Of a stretch of 8,344 bases of DNA, positions 6,384 to 8,344 are shown piece by piece. Origin of the DNA: Nitrospirota bacterium. GTDB taxonomy: Bacteria; Nitrospirota; Thermodesulfovibrionia; JACRGW01. The notes under the pieces were generated by a model. The model did not search any database. It saw only the letters and a program-made list of their open reading frames with translations, and was not told where the DNA came from. How positions within the stretch are numbered: position 1 is the first letter of the stretch; the number at the start of each line of letters is the position of its first letter. Made by a program: the position numbers and the translations under genes. The DNA lies in assembly GCA_016212195.1 (NCBI GenBank), contig JACRGW010000029.1, positions 1-8,344 of the forward strand, read 5' to 3'.

Positions 6384-6890
6384 ATTTTCATCTATCGCTT
6401 TATTGGCCAGCTTATCTGCCTCTTTGTTATTCTCTCTCGATATATGTTTTATTTCTACGTCTTCGAAATCATTCAGCAGTACTGAAACCTTATGATAGAG
6501 ATTTTTAATATTTCTATCTCTTACTTTATATTGCCCTTTAAGTTGTTTGACTAAAAGCTCTGAATCACTAAAGACCCTTAACCGTGAACTGCTCGACTGA
6601 GCTCGCCGAGGTCCGTGAACTGTGGACTGTGAATGGTTTTTTAGTCTTGTAACTACTTTTAAACCTTCAATGAGTGCTGTATATTCCGCTCTGTTGTTTG
6701 TAGTTATCCCAATATATTTTGATACCTCCGCTATTGTTTTATTATTAGACTCTTTTATTACTATCCCAACCCCTGCCTCTCCGGGATTCCCTCTCGATGC
6801 ACCGTCTATATAGAGAAGCAGAAAGTCCTCTTCTCTAAGGGGGTTCTGAAAAGGCAGACTCTTTTGAGAAATTTCGCTATAATCCTTCAA
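6345..6890 (-). CDS. rnhA: Ribonuclease HI with an in-frame repeat insertion
   Basis: RNase HI degrades the RNA strand of RNA-DNA hybrids, for example R-loops and primers. The fold is recognisable from YIDGASRGNPGEAG (27-40), NNRAEY (65-70), FSDSELLVKQL (107-117) and SRENNKEADKLAN (151-163). The four catalytic acids are Asp29, Glu69, Asp109 and Asp159. Two oddities stand out. Residues 86-103 are an 18-codon insertion between helix A and beta strand 4, made of repeat DNA. The last 13 residues or so (169-181) are encoded by DNA that is also the 5' end of rnpB. The start is a TTG at 6890, with GAGGG very close upstream; it overlaps the end of the zinc-ribbon gene by 14 nt. No ATG exists before the first motif. 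At 181 aa it is longer than a minimal RNase HI (about 150). Activity is likely retained but unproven. Confidence 0.92.
   Translation of the reverse strand: MKDYSEISQKSLPFQNPLREEDFLLLYIDGASRGNPGEAGVGIVIKESNNKTIAEVSKYIGITTNNRAEYTALIEGLKVVTRLKNHSQSTVHGPRRAQSSSSRLRVFSDSELLVKQLKGQYKVRDRNIKNLYHKVSVLLNDFEDVEIKHISRENNKEADKLANKAIDENNRGRLDDRSTHK
6582..6635 (-). repeat. 54-nt heptamer repeat element inserted in frame in rnhA
   Basis: Read on the plus strand, the 7-mer GTGAACT occurs at 6584-6590 and 6615-6621, with variants GTGGACT (6622-6628) and GTGAATG (6629-6635) directly following. Between them lies an imperfect palindrome centred on GAGCTC (6599-6604), flanked by CTCG and CGAG. The block CCGTGAACTG occurs twice (6582-6591, 6613-6622). 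The unit is exactly 18 codons and contains no stop in the rnhA frame. It is more GC-rich than its surroundings, and its three arginine codons are CGG, CGA and CGG, whereas core rnhA arginines are all AGA. This looks like a mobile or dispersed small repeat that landed in a surface loop. Confidence 0.75.
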
Positions 6891-7638
6891 TACCCTCGTA
6901 ATAAAGTGCCCTGTGGCAGTTAGAACATTCTCTTATTTCTTCATTCTTCCTCACATCATTAACTACCTGAGGGGGAAGACTCATATGGCAACCACTGCAG
7001 GAGCCTTCCTTTATTGGCACTATTGCAAGACCCTTACCAACCCTCAATATCTTAGAATAGTTATCGTAGTTCTCCTTCTGTATACTTGATACTATAATTT
7101 CCCTTTTCTCTTTTAATTCTTCTATCTCTTTATCAATCCTTTTTTCTTTTTCCTCATAGTTTCTTCTATCTTCTTCAAATCTTCTTGCCACTTCGTTATA
7201 TCTTTTTTCTTCTATCTCTACCAACTTATAAGAGTCTTCAATCTTTTCCATGAGAGAGAGTATCTCATCTTCGATATCCCTATTTTCTTTCTCCGCTAAT
7301 TCTATCTCTTTTAGATGTGCCTGATACTCCTTATTTGTTTTAATCTCAGTGATACGGGCCTTCAGTTTTCTTAATCTCTCTAAGCTATCGTCTAATGTCG
7401 TCTCTTTTTCTTTTTTTAGCTTTTTAAACCTTTCATATTCAGATCTTCTTTCTTCTATCTTATCCTTTTCCCTCTTGAGTGAGAACAGCAGTGCCTCTAT
7501 CGAGTGTGGAATTTCTACCTTATCATCCCTCAGGATAAATAGTCTTGTGTCTAATCCTTGAAGTTTTTTCAGAAGCCTTAGCTCATCGATTACCTTTTTA
7601 GTCTTCTCTTCCAACTGAATCATAGAATCGTTGCTCAT
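6877..7638 (-). CDS. Coiled-coil protein with C-terminal zinc ribbon (CT398/CdsZ-like)
   Basis: This 253-residue protein consists of a long charged coiled coil (about 12-185, rich in Glu, Lys and Arg) followed by a small C4 zinc ribbon with CSGC at 214-217 and CSNC at 238-241. The segment TNKEYQAHLKEIE (101-113) is typical of this family (formerly DUF164, including chlamydial CT398/CdsZ and Helicobacter HP0958). Studied members act as scaffold or chaperone-like adaptors, some binding sigma54 or secretion components. The role here is not known. The ATG at 7638 is the first possible start, since an in-frame stop lies four codons upstream. It has no clear ribosome binding site; Met6 is an alternative. 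It lies 36 nt after the tRNA and overlaps rnhA by 14 nt, so it is probably cotranscribed and coupled with rnhA. Confidence 0.9.
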   Translation of the reverse strand: MSNDSMIQLEEKTKKVIDELRLLKKLQGLDTRLFILRDDKVEIPHSIEALLFSLKREKDKIEERRSEYERFKKLKKEKETTLDDSLERLRKLKARITEIKTNKEYQAHLKEIELAEKENRDIEDEILSLMEKIEDSYKLVEIEEKRYNEVARRFEEDRRNYEEKEKRIDKEIEELKEKREIIVSSIQKENYDNYSKILRVGKGLAIVPIKEGSCSGCHMSLPPQVVNDVRKNEEIRECSNCHRALYYEGIEGL

Positions 7639-7674
7639 AATGGAAGTTTAATTTTTTATACATAAACTCCCCTC

Positions 7675-7750
7675 TGGTGGGCCCACCAGGGTTCGAACCT
7701 GGGACCAACCGGTTATGAGCCGGTAGCTCTTCCAGCTGAGCTATGGGCCC
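7675..7750 (-). tRNA. tRNA with anticodon CAT (elongator Met or Ile2), CCA encoded
   Basis: The minus strand folds into a full 76-nt cloverleaf: acceptor GGGCCCA/TGGGCCC, D stem GCTC/GAGC, anticodon stem ACCGG/CCGGT around the loop CTCATAA, a 5-nt variable loop, and T stem CCAGG/CCTGG with TTCGAAC. The discriminator is A and CCA is encoded. The anticodon CAT reads AUG as elongator methionine tRNA, or AUA as isoleucine if C34 is modified to lysidine by TilS; the sequence alone does not decide. It is not the initiator: bases 1 and 72 pair as G-C, and the anticodon stem lacks the three G-C pairs. Confidence 0.96.
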
Positions 7751-7761
7751 TATAAAAACAT

Positions 7762-7790
7762 ATTTTTTCATAATCTAAACTTATTGTCAA
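7762..7790 (-). promoter_or_regulatory. Probable promoter of the tRNA and downstream genes
   Basis: On the minus strand a perfect -35 hexamer TTGACA (7790-7785) overlaps the rpoD stop codon. It is followed by a 17-nt spacer and AAAAAT (7767-7762), a weak -10 with 4 of 6 matches in a very AT-rich stretch. The predicted start near 7755 leaves about a 5-nt leader before the tRNA, which would suit a tRNA operon. The weak -10 keeps confidence moderate. Confidence 0.45.
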
Positions 7791-8344
7791 GGTATTTCCA
7801 CAAAGACTTTGAGCCTTTTGCTTCTGCTTGGATGTCTTAATTTTCTTAAGGCTTTAGCCTCGATCTGCCTGATTCTTTCCCTGGTTACATCGAATTCCAG
7901 ACCGACTTCCTCTAATGTGTGGTCAACGGTTTCACCGATACCAAATCGGCGCCTCAGCACCCTTTCTTCCCTTGGGGTTAGAGTCTGGAGGATCCTTTTA
8001 ACATGATCCCTTAGATCGGTTTTTATCGCTATCTCCATTGGCGACGGAGCTTTATTGTCCTCAATAAAGTCTCCTAAATGACTGTCTTCTTCTTCACCTA
8101 TAGGTGTTTCTAAAGATATTGGCTCCTTGGCTACCTTCAAGATTTTCCTTACCTTTTCTAAAGGGAGATTCATCCTTTGTGCAATCTCTTCGGCTGATGG
8201 TTCTTTCCCCAGTTCCTGAACGAGACAGCGGGAAGTCCTTATAAGTTTATTGATAGTCTCTATCATATGGACTGGTATTCTTATAGTTCTTGCTTGATCA
8301 GCAATCGCCCTTGTTATGGCCTGTCTTATCCACCAAGTAGCATA
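7787..8344 (-). CDS. rpoD: RNA polymerase sigma factor RpoD (sigma70), C-terminal part
   Basis: This is the primary sigma factor, which directs RNA polymerase to -10/-35 promoters. Only the last 185 codons are in the window. The reading frame is open to the edge (position 8344), so the first internal ATG at 8266 is not the start. The visible part opens with YATWWIRQAITRAIADQARTI (regions 2.3-2.4, -10 recognition and melting). Region 3 follows (about 27-75, with LETPIGEEEDSHLGDFIED), then region 4 with the -35-binding helix-turn-helix DHTLEEVGLEFDVTRERIRQIE at about 141-162 and the ending RKLRHPSRS-KRLKVF. These segments are nearly identical to well-known RpoD proteins. The stop TGA overlaps the putative tRNA promoter. 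The presence of this factor fits the sigma70-like promoters seen elsewhere in the window. Confidence 0.97.
   Translation of the reverse strand, partial: YATWWIRQAITRAIADQARTIRIPVHMIETINKLIRTSRCLVQELGKEPSAEEIAQRMNLPLEKVRKILKVAKEPISLETPIGEEEDSHLGDFIEDNKAPSPMEIAIKTDLRDHVKRILQTLTPREERVLRRRFGIGETVDHTLEEVGLEFDVTRERIRQIEAKALRKLRHPSRSKRLKVFVEIP

Noticed and set aside
6384..6440. Dedicated promoter for rnpB inside rnhA
   Set aside because: I looked for -35/-10 hexamers on the minus strand just upstream of the P1 helix and found no pair with acceptable match and spacing.
7675..7750. Initiator tRNA-fMet, which would fit the nearby def and fmt genes
   Set aside because: Positions 1 and 72 form a G-C pair and the anticodon stem is ACCGG/CCGGT, not the three consecutive G-C pairs of initiators, so it is an elongator Met or Ile2 tRNA.
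7787..8266. Short 159-residue sigma factor starting at the ATG at 8266
   Set aside because: The frame continues upstream to the window edge with RpoD region 2.3-2.4 sequence, so this ATG is internal.

Overview
The window is an 8.3 kb piece of a bacterial chromosome, moderately AT-rich, with housekeeping genes on both strands. The gene content suggests an anaerobic-type Gram-negative lineage, most likely Nitrospirota (Thermodesulfovibrio-like) or a deltaproteobacterial/Desulfobacterota relative. The grounds are def-fmt followed by a DUF116 gene, a DUF4912 gene coupled to a GH57 glucan-branching enzyme, a group 1 sigma factor next to a zinc-ribbon coiled-coil gene, and a type A RNase P RNA. The lineage is inferred from gene families and order, not from a database search.

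Plus strand, 264-4904: peptide deformylase (def), methionyl-tRNA formyltransferase (fmt), a membrane-anchored cysteine-rich DUF116 protein, a DUF4912 protein with a very lysine-rich N-terminus, and a GH57/DUF1957 1,4-alpha-glucan branching enzyme. Spacing is tight: 27 nt, an ATGA overlap, 47 nt and a TAATG overlap. The first three form a formyl-methionine/DUF116 unit and the last two a probable glucan-metabolism pair. A near-consensus promoter sits so close to def that the mRNA may be leaderless.

Minus strand, 8344 down to 4901: the 3' part of rpoD (the gene runs off the window), a tRNA with anticodon CAT and encoded CCA, a zinc-ribbon coiled-coil protein, ribonuclease HI (rnhA), the RNase P RNA (rnpB), and a LysR-type regulator whose stop codon shares a TTAA with the stop of the GH57 gene. 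Most of this strand may be one long transcript mixing tRNA, mRNA and catalytic RNA.

The left end (1-174) carries a divergent promoter and a short reading frame that looks like the first 19 residues of MazG, broken just before the expected PWD motif. The most unusual structures are a 54-nt heptamer-based repeat inserted in frame inside rnhA, the rnhA stop codon lying inside rnpB, the possibly leaderless def start, and the lysine-tailed DUF4912 protein translationally coupled to the branching enzyme. I saw no CRISPR array, insertion sequence, phage gene or defence system.
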